A model generated the notes under the pieces. That model saw only the letters and a program-made list of their open reading frames with translations. It was not told the DNA's origin and made no database searches. A stretch of DNA of 25,852 nt from Bacillota bacterium (GTDB taxonomy: Bacteria; Bacillota; Clostridia; Christensenellales; CAG-138). Every line of letters starts with the position of its first letter. Position 1 is the stretch's first letter. The stretch spans positions 1 to 25,852 of the forward strand of contig JAEYHP010000098.1 of the NCBI GenBank assembly GCA_023409435.1. The letters are read 5' to 3'. The position numbers and the translations under genes were made by a program. Below are positions 1 to 7,239 of this stretch, in pieces.

Positions 1-423
<423 letters not shown>

Positions 424-435
424 TCTACCGATACA

Positions 436-470
436 AAGCCGCCGCTTGACAACAAGCGGCGGCTTTTCTT
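436..470 (+). terminator. Intrinsic terminator of tuf
   Basis: A perfect 12-bp stem (AAGCCGCCGCTT, 436-447, with AAGCGGCGGCTT, 454-465) has a 6-base loop and is followed by TTCTTTT. It starts 12 bases after the tuf stop. The A-rich left flank may let it also serve the opposing EFR1 gene. Confidence 0.93.
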
Positions 471-484
471 TTGCTCCGTATCTT

Positions 485-1225
485 CTACAGTTCCTTTTCC
501 ACAAGATAATATCTGCCTTTATTCTTCGTATGCCCGCCATATTGGATCGCCCGCACCGGGCAGCGGTTGATACAGCTCATACACTGCTCGCATGCGTCCC
601 CCCAAACTGGCTTCCCATCCATAATGGCAATATTGCCTGTCGGGCAGATGCGCGCGCACAGCCCGCAAGCAGTGCAGGTCCCTTCCGCATAAAACGGCTT
701 TGAACGCATAGCAAATGTACGGAATACCGGGTGCACAATCGCAGTCTTCAAGCTGGGAAAGCGGCCCCTGTGCACTTCAAATACAGGCTTTTTCTGCCGG
801 ATGTTTGCGGCAATCTGCGGGATGCGCGCTTTTGCTGCGATAAGTTTCCGTCGCTGCGTTTGTTCATCGTCCACATCATAGAGAACGATATAGTTGTTGG
901 GCATCTGCAGGGAATAGCCGCTTACGATCGGCAGGCGTTTCTTTAAATATTCGACCGCGCCGCCTGCGTCATCTCCGCAGGTACACACCGCATAACAGAA
1001 CGCATTGGATGCGATGTCTAAATACGGCAAAAACCGCTCCACGATCCCCGGCAGGCCCCATGCATACACCGGAAATATGATGCCCAACGATTCGCTTGCC
1101 CGTATCTGGACTGGCCCGGGATTTTTGAAAAATTCCGCGATATCCCGCGCCTCCTCATCCAGTTCTTTTGCAAGCAGTTTTGCCGCCAGTTTTGAATTGC
1201 CCGTACCTGAAAAATAATAAATCAT
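485..1225 (-). CDS. EFR1-type protein: flavodoxin domain fused to 2x[4Fe-4S] ferredoxin
   Basis: A 246-residue protein with two redox modules. Residues 1-150 form a flavodoxin-like domain; the phosphate-binding loop is at the very start (YYFSGTGNS), and IIFPVYAWGLP is the usual second motif. The C-terminal part carries two CxxCxxCxxxCP motifs (CTACGLCARICP and CEQCMSCINRCP) for two [4Fe-4S] clusters. Clostridia hold many such EFR1 proteins. They are thought to move electrons between ferredoxin and FMN partners, but few have a known substrate. The gene is monocistronic on the minus strand and converges on tuf. The ATG is preceded by a GGGGTG ribosome site. The family is sure; the physiological partner is unknown. 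Confidence 0.9.
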   Translation of the reverse strand: MIYYFSGTGNSKLAAKLLAKELDEEARDIAEFFKNPGPVQIRASESLGIIFPVYAWGLPGIVERFLPYLDIASNAFCYAVCTCGDDAGGAVEYLKKRLPIVSGYSLQMPNNYIVLYDVDDEQTQRRKLIAAKARIPQIAANIRQKKPVFEVHRGRFPSLKTAIVHPVFRTFAMRSKPFYAEGTCTACGLCARICPTGNIAIMDGKPVWGDACEQCMSCINRCPVRAIQYGGHTKNKGRYYLVEKEL

Positions 1226-1778
1226 TTCTTCACCCCACCATCGCTGTATTTTTATTGTAGCGAATCAACAAAAAATTTCCAGTAAATTTTCCATTCTCCC
1301 CCGTTCGTTCAAAAAGCATCCTGTTTACGTATGGAAGAAATCAGATAACTCCCGGATTGCGGCCCGAATAAATATTTACGATTTTCCGGAATTTATTTCG
1401 GAATATCAGCAAGACATATTTTAATTTCCAAGCCAGTGGACGCCAAGCCTTTCCCCCGAAATAAAATTCAAATTGATTTTCAGATTATTGATATTCCAGA
1501 ATTAAATTCTCAAAAATATATTCTGCTGCAAACAGAGGGAGGCCGGCGCTTTAGGGCGCTTGCGCTCGAAACGAAGCAAACTTATTTTCTTGAATATCCG
1601 AATTACTTCAGTATAAATTCGAATTTAATTTTTATAGCCTTTTGCCACGAATTTAAGCGCACGAATTAAAACAAGAAATTGCTCGAATTATTTCGAATAA
1701 ACGCGAAATTAAATTAATCATTAAATATAACGCATTGCGCGAAAATTGCCTTTGTTGATTCACGCTCAAGTTTTGGAA
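1226..1778. other. AT-rich intergenic region with clustered CGAATT-like motifs
   Basis: No convincing gene lies here. The stretch is far more AT-rich than its neighbours and repeats the motif CGAA(A/T)T(A/T)A. Seven copies fall within about 115 bases, at 1599, 1620, 1648, 1662, 1684, 1694 and 1704; looser copies occur from 1365 on. The cluster ends about 65 bases before the promoter of the Mef-like unit, so it could be a binding region for a regulator or nucleoid protein, or simply biased spacer DNA. Confidence 0.4.
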
Positions 1779-1808
1779 TTGCTTCTGTGCCGCGTTGTAT
1801 GGTATACT
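1779..1808 (+). promoter_or_regulatory. Sigma-A promoter of the leader peptide/efflux unit
   Basis: The -35 box is TTGCTT (1779-1784) and the -10 box TATACT (1803-1808), 18 bases apart. A TGG triplet directly before the -10 gives an extended -10. Transcription would start near 1815, about 30 bases before the leader peptide start codon. Confidence 0.7.
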
Positions 1809-1843
1809 TCTATACAGTATCAACAAGGAGGTCTTTTGCATCC

Positions 1844-1870
1844 ATGTGTGCTTCCATCCGCTTAAGATAA
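1844..1870 (+). CDS. Leader peptide MCASIRLR (macrolide-type attenuation ORF)
   Basis: An 8-codon ORF reading Met-Cys-Ala-Ser-Ile-Arg-Leu-Arg-stop, with an AAGGAGG ribosome site at 1825-1831. It differs at two residues from MTASMRLR, the leader peptide known before mef(E)/mef(A), and carries the RLR motif at which macrolide-bound ribosomes stall. It lies 190 bases before the efflux gene and upstream of two possible terminators. By analogy with the known mef system, stalling in the drug's presence would refold the leader RNA and let polymerase read into the efflux gene. The ORF and its ribosome site are seen directly; the function is inferred from homology to the mef leader. Confidence 0.85.
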   Translation: MCASIRLR

Positions 1871-1881
1871 GAAAGTATTGG

Positions 1882-1929
1882 AAAGCCCCTGTTTCCCATT
1901 GACTGGGCTTTTGGGCTTGCTTATTTTTT
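1882..1929 (+). terminator. Possible first terminator/antiterminator hairpin of the leader
   Basis: AAAGCCC (1882-1888) can pair with GGGCTTT (1905-1911) or with a second GGGCTT (1913-1918), followed by TTATTTTTT. Two competing right arms suit a switchable structure. It starts 11 bases after the leader peptide stop, so a stalled ribosome could affect its folding. Confidence 0.5.
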
Positions 1930-2007
1930 GCGCGGATAACACCCTGGATGCAGAACACCGGAATGGCGATATGCCATTCTTTGTTCCGCTCTTTCCGTGC
2001 GCGCATG

Positions 2008-2039
2008 CAGGCCAAAGACAGTCTTTGGCCTGTTTTTTT
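2008..2039 (+). terminator. Strong intrinsic terminator inside the efflux gene leader
   Basis: A perfect 12-bp stem (CAGGCCAAAGAC / GTCTTTGGCCTG) with a single-base apex is followed by seven T. It sits between the leader peptide and the efflux gene, 9 bases before the efflux ribosome site. Constitutive transcription would therefore stop here, so this is best read as the attenuator. An intervening hairpin (GAATGGC/GCCATTC, 1961-1979) may take part in the alternative fold. Confidence 0.88.
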
Positions 2040-2060
2040 GTACGACGAAAGGAGCGCCTT

Positions 2061-3290
2061 ATGACGCAAACACAAAACTGGAAACGGACGTTTTTTACCA
2101 TATGGGGCGGGCAGGCAATCTCCCTCATCACCAGCGCCATCGTGCAGATGGCATTCATATTCTACCTTACGCAGAAGACGAACTCCGCGCTGATACTCTC
2201 CCTCGCCTCCCTGGCCGGATTTTTGCCGTATGCCCTGCTTGGGCCGTTGATTGGGGTTTGGGTGGACCGGTACGACCGCAAGCGCATCATGATCGGCGCG
2301 GACCTCATGATCGCTCTGTGCGGCGCCGGGCTCGCCGCGTTCGCGTATGTGATGGACCCGCCCGTCTGGCTGGTTCTGACGGTGCTGGCGCTTCGCAGCG
2401 TGGGCACAGCGTTCCATTCCCCGGCGCTGAGCGCGGTGACTCCGCTGCTGGTTCCCGAAGATCAGCTGACCCGCTGCGCCGGCTACAGCCAGGCTCTGCA
2501 ATCCGTCAGCTATATCATAAGCCCCGCCATTGCGGCGCTCTTATATTCGGCCTGGAGCCTGACCGCCTTGATGGCACTTGATGTGGCGGGCGCGTTGATC
2601 GCCTGCGCGACCGTCGCCCGGGTGAGTATCCCCAAACTCAAGACAGAGCGGCATGCGACCCATTTCTTTGCGGAATTAAAGGAGGGGCTTGCAGTCCTGA
2701 TCAAAGAGCGCGGATTGTTTGCGTTGCTGCTCGTCGGCGCTGCCTACATGCTGATCTACATGCCCATCAACGCGCTGTACCCGCTGATGAGCATGCGCTA
2801 CTTCGGCGGCACGCCCGCGCATGTTTCGGCCACGGAAATCGCGTATGCGGCGGGCATGCTGCTTGGCTCCCTGGCACTGGGCGCGCTGCATGTGAAGCGC
2901 CGGGTCAACTGGATGTCCGCCTCCATCGGGCTGATGGGCGTGGCACTTCTCGCTTCCGGGCTTCTGCCGCCTACGGGATTTATAGCGTTTGTGTTGTGCT
3001 GCACCGTGATGGGGCTTTCCGTGCCCTTTTACAGCGGCATACAGACCGCGCTGTTTCAGGAGCGCATTCCGCCGGAATACTTGGGGCGCGTGTTCTCGCT
3101 CACCGGCAGCGTCATATCCCTGGCCATGCCGCTGGGGCTTGCTCTGAGCGGCGCTTTCGCGGACAGTGTCGGCGTGACGCGCTGGTTCTTCCTTTCCGGC
3201 GTCGCGGTGGTGCTGACTGCGCTTTTGTGCTTCAGCATCCCGGCGATACGCAAGCTAAATCATGCACGGGCTCCGGAGGAAATGAAATAG
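2061..3290 (+). CDS. Mef-like macrolide efflux MFS transporter
   Basis: A 409-residue, 12-helix major facilitator protein, close in length to Mef(A)/Mef(E) (405). From memory of those proteins, similarity runs throughout: NWKRxFxxIWxGQAxSLITSAI at the N-terminus, RSxGTAFHxPAL, VTPLLVP, QLTxCAGYSQ, the loop-2/3 motif GVWVDRYDRKRIMIGADL, and near the end PEYLGRVFSLTGS. Mef proteins export 14- and 15-membered macrolides by proton antiport. The start at 2061 follows GAAAGGAG at 2047-2054; an in-frame upstream ATG at 1878 lies inside the attenuator and has no ribosome site. The partner msr(D)/mel gene, usual in mef elements, is absent, and no mobile-element gene is near. The transporter family is sure; macrolide specificity is inferred from similarity and the leader peptide. 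Confidence 0.88.
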   Translation: MTQTQNWKRTFFTIWGGQAISLITSAIVQMAFIFYLTQKTNSALILSLASLAGFLPYALLGPLIGVWVDRYDRKRIMIGADLMIALCGAGLAAFAYVMDPPVWLVLTVLALRSVGTAFHSPALSAVTPLLVPEDQLTRCAGYSQALQSVSYIISPAIAALLYSAWSLTALMALDVAGALIACATVARVSIPKLKTERHATHFFAELKEGLAVLIKERGLFALLLVGAAYMLIYMPINALYPLMSMRYFGGTPAHVSATEIAYAAGMLLGSLALGALHVKRRVNWMSASIGLMGVALLASGLLPPTGFIAFVLCCTVMGLSVPFYSGIQTALFQERIPPEYLGRVFSLTGSVISLAMPLGLALSGAFADSVGVTRWFFLSGVAVVLTALLCFSIPAIRKLNHARAPEEMK

Positions 3291-3352
3291 AGAGGCCCTA
3301 CATAACCGAGGGCGCAGCAAATGCCGCGCCCTTGTTGCTTTTATTAAATGAA

Positions 3353-3377
3353 AAAATGCCGCCATAAGCGGCATTTT
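3353..3377 (+). terminator. Intrinsic terminator after the efflux gene
   Basis: A 10-bp stem (AAAATGCCGC / GCGGCATTTT) has a 5-base loop; the A and T tails allow use from both strands. A weaker GC hairpin (GGGCGC/GCGCCC, 3310-3331) lies just before it. Confidence 0.8.
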
Positions 3378-3458
3378 AACGTACAAAAAACTTACCGATA
3401 ATGTCCATAGGACTTTATCAGCGGTCTGAACATCCGCGATCAAGCGGAGGCGAAACCG

Positions 3459-3773
3459 TTAATACCTGGACCTTGTGCGCTCCCTAGGCTGGAAGCAATC
3501 CTTGCAATATACCGGTTTATCGGAGGAAGGCCGAAACGGAACAGTCGTTTCCCTTCCGCACTGTGCGCAAACGGCCGGGTACATTTGCCGTTCGGAATTG
3601 CCGTACCCATCCCGGCTGCCGCCGCCCCTCTGCTGGCTCTTCCTTGCAGCTCTGCAATTCGGGCACCGCTGGGGTTCGTTTGTAAATCCCTTTTCTCTGT
3701 AAAAGGCTTGTTCACTGTCGCTGAATACGAATTCTGCCCCGCAGTCTCTGCAAGTAAGTATTTTGTCTGCCAA
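3459..3773 (-). CDS. Zinc-ribbon protein with two treble-Cys domains
   Basis: A 104-residue protein made of two short zinc-binding domains joined by a Gly/Arg-rich linker. The first has CRDC and CPNC about 27 residues apart, with the text FxxxEQxFYxEKGFxNxPxRCPNC typical of the zinc-ribbon 'trcl' family. The second has CAQC and CKDC (CxxC-x17-CxxC type). The start is a TTG: GGAGG lies 9 bases before it and no ATG precedes it in frame. These proteins are common and conserved in Firmicutes, but their function is unknown; nucleic-acid or protein binding is the usual guess. It lies downstream of the two-component pair but separated from it by about 160 bases that hold a perfect palindrome. Confidence 0.85.
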   Translation of the reverse strand: MADKILTCRDCGAEFVFSDSEQAFYREKGFTNEPQRCPNCRAARKSQQRGGGSRDGYGNSERQMYPAVCAQCGRETTVPFRPSSDKPVYCKDCFQPRERTRSRY

Positions 3774-3820
3774 AGAATTTTACCTCCATTTTATACCAAG
3801 CATTCGTTGCCTAGCTCTTC

Positions 3821-3837
3821 TATCATACCATATGATA
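3821..3837. promoter_or_regulatory. Perfect 7-3-7 palindrome upstream of the zinc-ribbon gene
   Basis: TATCATA-CCA-TATGATA is a perfect inverted repeat, 48 bases before the TTG start of the zinc-ribbon gene. On the minus strand its half TATGAT could itself act as a -10 box. A candidate operator; the regulator is unknown. Confidence 0.45.
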
Positions 3838-3934
3838 CCCAAAAATGCATGGGAAGTTTTGTCGATTCCCGAAAAAACCAAAATTATTTTGTCCAGCGAG
3901 GCAGAAATGCTCCAGTATCGAAGGAATTTCTTTG

Positions 3935-5524
3935 TTATACCATCGGAAGCGCCAGCTCCGCCTTAAAGAGATCACCATCCGCGGCAAGGCGCAGTTCGCC
4001 ATTTTGCAGCTCCATCAGGCTCCTGGCTATGGAAAGGCCCAACCCGCTGCCCTCCGTAGAGCGTGATACATCGCCGCGCGCGAAGCGTTCCATCAGCTCC
4101 TCGGCGGGAACTCCGATGGCCTCCCTGGAGATGCTTTTTACTGAGATTTTCACCATATTGCCGCTTTGCCCGGCTTCCACATATACCCTGGTTCCCGGCA
4201 TAGAATATTTACAGGCGTTGCTTAAAAGGTTATCCACCACCCGCCACAGGAGTCTCCCGTCCGCAAGCGCAAGCGGCAACCCTTCCGCTACCTGCGCTAC
4301 CGGAGTCAGCCCCGAAAGCGTAAGCCTTTCCGTATATTCGGCCAGGCTCTGGTGCACAAGCTCCGCGGCGTCGGTCGGGACAAGTGCGACATTGAGCGCG
4401 CCGCTTGAAGCCTTGGACGCTTCCACGATATCCTCGGTCAGCTTTTTAAGCCGCTGCGCCTGGCGGGCGAGCACCTCCACATAGCCTTTTGCCGCTTCAC
4501 TGCCCAACTCCTCTTTTTGCAAAAGGTCCACATAGTTGACGATGGACGTCAGCGGAGTTTTGATATCGTGCGAGACATTGGTGATGAGATCTGTCTTCAT
4601 GCGCTCGCTTTTCATGCGCGCTTCTACCGCGCGGCTGATGCCTAGGCCGATGTTGTTGAGGTTTTCGGCATGCTTCTTGACATCAAAGAACAGTTTGGAT
4701 GTGTCGATACGTTCCTCCATACGCCCCTGTGCCAACGCTTCCCCGCCTTTTTTAACGCGTTGCAGCTGAAGGCCCAGGAAGCACAGCGCACCAAGCGCCG
4801 CAAGCGTAATAATGAAGAACAGAAACAGTGCAAACCCGCCCCCCGATATGCCATCGGCAAACAGTATCATGCAGATAAAGCCGAACACGACATAGGATAC
4901 GATGATTTTCCAGAGCACAGGGAGGTTCCGGTAGATGGTGCGCACGCCGCGCCCCAGATACCGCAGGCATTTCCATACAAAGCGGAGCACGAACGCGATG
5001 ACGTTGTTGCTCCAGAGCGTACCCGTCTTGACACGGGTGGCAAACGTCATAAAGAGCATCAGCAAAAGCGGCGTACTGACGGCAATCACTACTCCCGCGA
5101 CCGTTACGATATAACCGACGCTGTGACCAACGCTGAGGCCTATTGTTGCAGAATCCAGAATATTCACCATGCAGTAAAATATAAAAATTAAAATAGTGAG
5201 CAGCAGATCGAACGGAAAGCGATCCAGTCTGGAACAGGCGGGTTCCTCTTTGCCTTCCCGCCTTCCCGCCGCGCACATGAGGAATATAAACAGGACAATG
5301 GCAACCACAGTCGCTAAGATTCCCAGCCAGGGGAGCGCGACCTGAACGTTCCATGGGGGCATGATCTGCTGCAGCCAGGGATCTTCAATCACAATCTCCC
5401 CTTGTTCGTACGCCTGCGTCAAAGCAAATGCTCCAAAGCAGGCGAAGGTAAAAAGTGCCGTGGCCACAAACAGGAATATGGCCGCCACCTTTGCTGCAAA
5501 CCGGTGCGTCAGCTTTGTTTTCAT
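3935..5524 (-). CDS. Membrane sensor histidine kinase
   Basis: A 529-residue two-component sensor kinase. The N-terminal half (to about residue 255) is unusually rich in membrane helices, with about six hydrophobic segments instead of the usual two and only a short extracellular loop near residues 35-60. A HAMP-like linker follows. The phosphoacceptor motif NVSHDIKTPLTS places the active His at residue 319. The ATP-binding domain shows the N box (LLSNACKYS) and the G boxes (RFARG, EGSGLGLSI). The gene overlaps the regulator by 4 bases (ATGA), so the two are translationally coupled. The compact sensor resembles membrane-sensing kinases that respond to envelope stress or antimicrobial peptides; that reading is inference, and the signal cannot be told from the sequence. 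Confidence 0.92.
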   Translation of the reverse strand: MKTKLTHRFAAKVAAIFLFVATALFTFACFGAFALTQAYEQGEIVIEDPWLQQIMPPWNVQVALPWLGILATVVAIVLFIFLMCAAGRREGKEEPACSRLDRFPFDLLLTILIFIFYCMVNILDSATIGLSVGHSVGYIVTVAGVVIAVSTPLLLMLFMTFATRVKTGTLWSNNVIAFVLRFVWKCLRYLGRGVRTIYRNLPVLWKIIVSYVVFGFICMILFADGISGGGFALFLFFIITLAALGALCFLGLQLQRVKKGGEALAQGRMEERIDTSKLFFDVKKHAENLNNIGLGISRAVEARMKSERMKTDLITNVSHDIKTPLTSIVNYVDLLQKEELGSEAAKGYVEVLARQAQRLKKLTEDIVEASKASSGALNVALVPTDAAELVHQSLAEYTERLTLSGLTPVAQVAEGLPLALADGRLLWRVVDNLLSNACKYSMPGTRVYVEAGQSGNMVKISVKSISREAIGVPAEELMERFARGDVSRSTEGSGLGLSIARSLMELQNGELRLAADGDLFKAELALPMV

Positions 5525-6228
5525 AACAATCCCCTCTCCATCTTGTACCCATGTCCCCAGACGACTTTGATATACCTTGGCTCCGCCGGGTTGATTTCAA
5601 GCTTCTCCCGGATGTGCCGGATATGCACCGCCACGGTATTTTCCATGCCGATTGCGCTGCCCTTCCAGACCGCGCCGTATATTTCCACGGAGGAAAACAC
5701 ATGCCCCGGCTTTTCCATCAACAGCTTTAATATGCTGTATTCGGTCGGCGTCAGGGGGATTTCTTCTCCGTCCGTCGTTACCGTTTTTGCGGCGTCGTCC
5801 AGCACGATGCCGCCCAGCACCAGCCTGCAGTTCCCCTTCCCCTCCATGCCGCCCAAAAGCGTATAGCGCCGCAGCTGGGATTTGACGCGGGCAAGCACCT
5901 CCATTGGGTTAAACGGCTTTGTCACATAATCGTCAGCGCCTATTGTCAGGCCCAGCACCTTGTCGCTATCCTCGCTTTTAGCTGTGAGGAGTATGACTGG
6001 AATATTGCTTGTTTCTCTTAGCTGCGCCGTCGCCGCAATGCCATCCAGGCCCGGCATCATAATATCCATGAGCGCCAGGTGGATTTCGTTCCCCTTTACG
6101 GCTTCCAACGCCTCGCGCCCGTTGTAGGCAAGTACGGTTTCATATCCCTCGGCGCGCAAATAGATATTGAGCGCGGATACGATATCACGCTCGTCATCGC
6201 AAATCAAAATACGGTACACTGCATTCAC
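5521..6228 (-). CDS. OmpR/PhoB-family response regulator
   Basis: A 235-residue DNA-binding response regulator. The receiver domain has the acidic pair DD (11-12), phosphoacceptor Asp55 (LMDIMMPG), the switch Thr82 (LLTAKSED) and Lys104 (TKPFNP). The C-terminal winged helix shows the usual PTEYSILKLLMEKPG and the ending YIKVVWGHGYKME. It is the first gene of the pair with the kinase, which begins within its last codons. No obvious target, such as an ABC exporter, lies beside it, so the regulon may be elsewhere. Family and role are sure; the stimulus is unknown. Confidence 0.95.
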   Translation of the reverse strand: MNAVYRILICDDERDIVSALNIYLRAEGYETVLAYNGREALEAVKGNEIHLALMDIMMPGLDGIAATAQLRETSNIPVILLTAKSEDSDKVLGLTIGADDYVTKPFNPMEVLARVKSQLRRYTLLGGMEGKGNCRLVLGGIVLDDAAKTVTTDGEEIPLTPTEYSILKLLMEKPGHVFSSVEIYGAVWKGSAIGMENTVAVHIRHIREKLEINPAEPRYIKVVWGHGYKMERGLL

Positions 6229-6300
6229 CCCTTATGGGTATTGTACCGGAATATGGGATTAAGATGTTAGAGGGAAATGGATTAAGAATTGATGAAGAAT

Positions 6301-6334
6301 AAAAGCTCCCCGCCAAGAGAGGTGGACGGGGAGC
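6301..6334 (-). terminator. Minus-strand intrinsic terminator
   Basis: Read on the minus strand, GCTCCCCG (6334-6327) pairs with CGGGGAGC (6312-6305) and is followed by TTTTATTC. No minus-strand gene ends just upstream, so it belongs to an unannotated RNA starting between about 6335 and 6750, or to the decayed XRE gene. On the plus strand it has no T-run. Confidence 0.7.
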
Positions 6335-6496
6335 CGTTCAATAATGCCCGCATGTCAGCCATCATGCAGGCTGTATGGTTGCTACCCTATATACACCTGG
6401 CTTGGGGGCAAATGGGACAAAGAAAATAATATTTCGAATAAATATCACTTGCGCGTGGAATTTCTATAACTAAGAATAATAAGAAGGAGAACAACT

Positions 6497-6616
6497 GTGA
6501 AAAAGCATACGAAAGACAGGGCGCATGATATTTTTGCGCCGAGTATAAGCGTAAGACATTTGGCCGGGGACTGGACGAGGCCGGTGGGCAAATTAACGAA
6601 GGATGACGAAGGGTAA
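6497..6616 (+). CDS. 39-residue small protein, function unknown
   Basis: A short ORF with a GTG start and an excellent ribosome site (AAGGAG, 6484-6489, 7-base spacing), closed by TAA and followed 47 bases later by a strong terminator. The product begins VKKHTKDRAHDIFAPSISVR and ends VGKLTKDDEG. It is soluble, charged, without cysteine or a membrane segment. I do not recognise the family. The ribosome site and its own terminator argue that it is expressed. It sits between the two-component genes and a decayed XRE regulator. Confidence 0.6.
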   Translation: MKKHTKDRAHDIFAPSISVRHLAGDWTRPVGKLTKDDEG

Positions 6617-6662
6617 CCTGTTATAAGAAATCCGTTTATCGCGTAAATGGTTTCCTGCAAAC

Positions 6663-6696
6663 AAAATCCCCGGGCAAATAGCGTCCGGGGATTTTT
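6663..6696 (+). terminator. Intrinsic terminator after the 39-codon ORF
   Basis: The 11-bp stem AAAATCCCCGG / CCGGGGATTTT has an 11-base loop and ends in a run of five T. It would end the small-ORF transcript and could also act on the minus strand behind the XRE remnant. Confidence 0.85.
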
Positions 6697-6746
6697 AAAG
6701 CGGCTTGCCGGGAATGGCCTGATATAAATCCGGAAACGTACGTATG

Positions 6747-6957
6747 CTATTTTCCGGGATACGCGGTTTTTATATCGCTCGCCCCGCAAAGGTAATCCAT
6801 GCTGACATTATAATATTTCGCAAGGACAAGCATGTTATCGAGCGGAATTCTCGTCTTTCCCAATTCATAACCCGAATATGTCTGATGTTCAAAAGGCTTG
6901 CCACAGCTGTCTGTGTCAAAATCCTTGTCCTGGCTTAATACGCGATAGAGTTTATAA
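6747..6957 (-). pseudogene. Decayed XRE-family HTH regulator (two frameshifts, no start)
   Basis: The minus strand codes the C-terminal half of a SinR/XRE-type DNA-binding protein: YSGYELGKTRIPLDNMLVLA then KYYNVSMDYLCG, the classic end of this fold. Before it, the expected TQxxVAxLLNI helix is present (LTQTAVASLLNIR) but in another frame, and the preceding VLSQDKD returns to the first frame. Two single-base shifts are needed: near 6919-6922, where an extra T is likely, and near 6884. No start codon remains before the in-frame stop just upstream. The gene is therefore inactive unless the assembly is wrong here. Intact relatives of about 70 residues often control their own divergent promoter, which fits the repeats found next to it. 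Confidence 0.75.
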
Positions 6958-6991
6958 CACTAAAAATCGATAGAGTTATAAGTTCTATAAT
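6943..6991. repeat. Direct repeats (CGATAGAGTTATAA) in a divergent promoter region
   Basis: CGATAGAGTTTATAA (6943-6957) recurs as CGATAGAGTTATAA (6968-6981), 25 bases apart. The second copy is also the left arm of an ATAGA...TCTAT inverted repeat that overlaps a plus-strand TATAAT (6986-6991). The arrangement suits an operator of the neighbouring XRE regulator, controlling the small Cys-rich gene at 7005. Confidence 0.45.
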
Positions 6992-7004
6992 ATACTGTTG
7001 CTGG

Positions 7005-7214
7005 ATGATGGAGGATGTTGATCGCGAGGTGGGTAAAGTGGATAGCGGAACATGCGGGACCTGCGTGCATTTCCGGCAGCATTATATCAGAGCGGGGTAC
7101 AGATACACCCCTATACATTATGGGCATTGCGTATACCCCAAATTAAAAAAACGGGAGACGGATGCCCCCGCATGCGGGCATTACAAGGATCGGCGTACAG
7201 AAAGCCATCAATAA
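7005..7214 (+). CDS. Small Cys-rich (putative zinc-binding) protein
   Basis: A protein of up to 69 residues with four cysteines in the order CGTCVHF - GHC - PAC, plus conserved-looking His and Tyr residues (HFRQHYI, HYGHCVYP, CGHYK). The spacing suggests a single structural zinc site. Similar short proteins appear near XRE regulators in Clostridia, as far as I recall, but no function is known to me. The ATG at 7005 or 7008 lacks a good ribosome site; GTG at 7038 with GAGGTGGG four bases before it is an alternative that keeps all cysteines. It stands alone, ending 25 bases before the convergent HDOD gene. Confidence 0.6.
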   Translation: MMEDVDREVGKVDSGTCGTCVHFRQHYIRAGYRYTPIHYGHCVYPKLKKRETDAPACGHYKDRRTESHQ

Positions 7215-7239
7215 CCGGCGGCACTTTTAAGCCCGCACA

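Noticed and set aside
1436..1669. 77-codon plus-strand ORF in the AT-rich spacer
   Set aside because: GTG start without any ribosome site, composition dominated by the repeated CGAATT motifs, and no recognisable domain.
1878..2060. N-terminal extension of the Mef-like gene
   Set aside because: It would read through the attenuator hairpins, has no ribosome site, and the known Mef start matches 2061.
1653..2501. 282-codon minus-strand ORF
   Set aside because: It overlaps the leader, attenuator and efflux gene, and its sequence is antisense to conserved MFS coding.
3291..3460. An msr(D)/mel-type ABC-F gene after the Mef-like gene
   Set aside because: Only terminators and a short spacer are present; no ABC coding is visible in any frame.
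4670..5191. 173-codon plus-strand ORF
   Set aside because: Antisense to the clearly conserved histidine kinase; its composition is that of a shadow frame.
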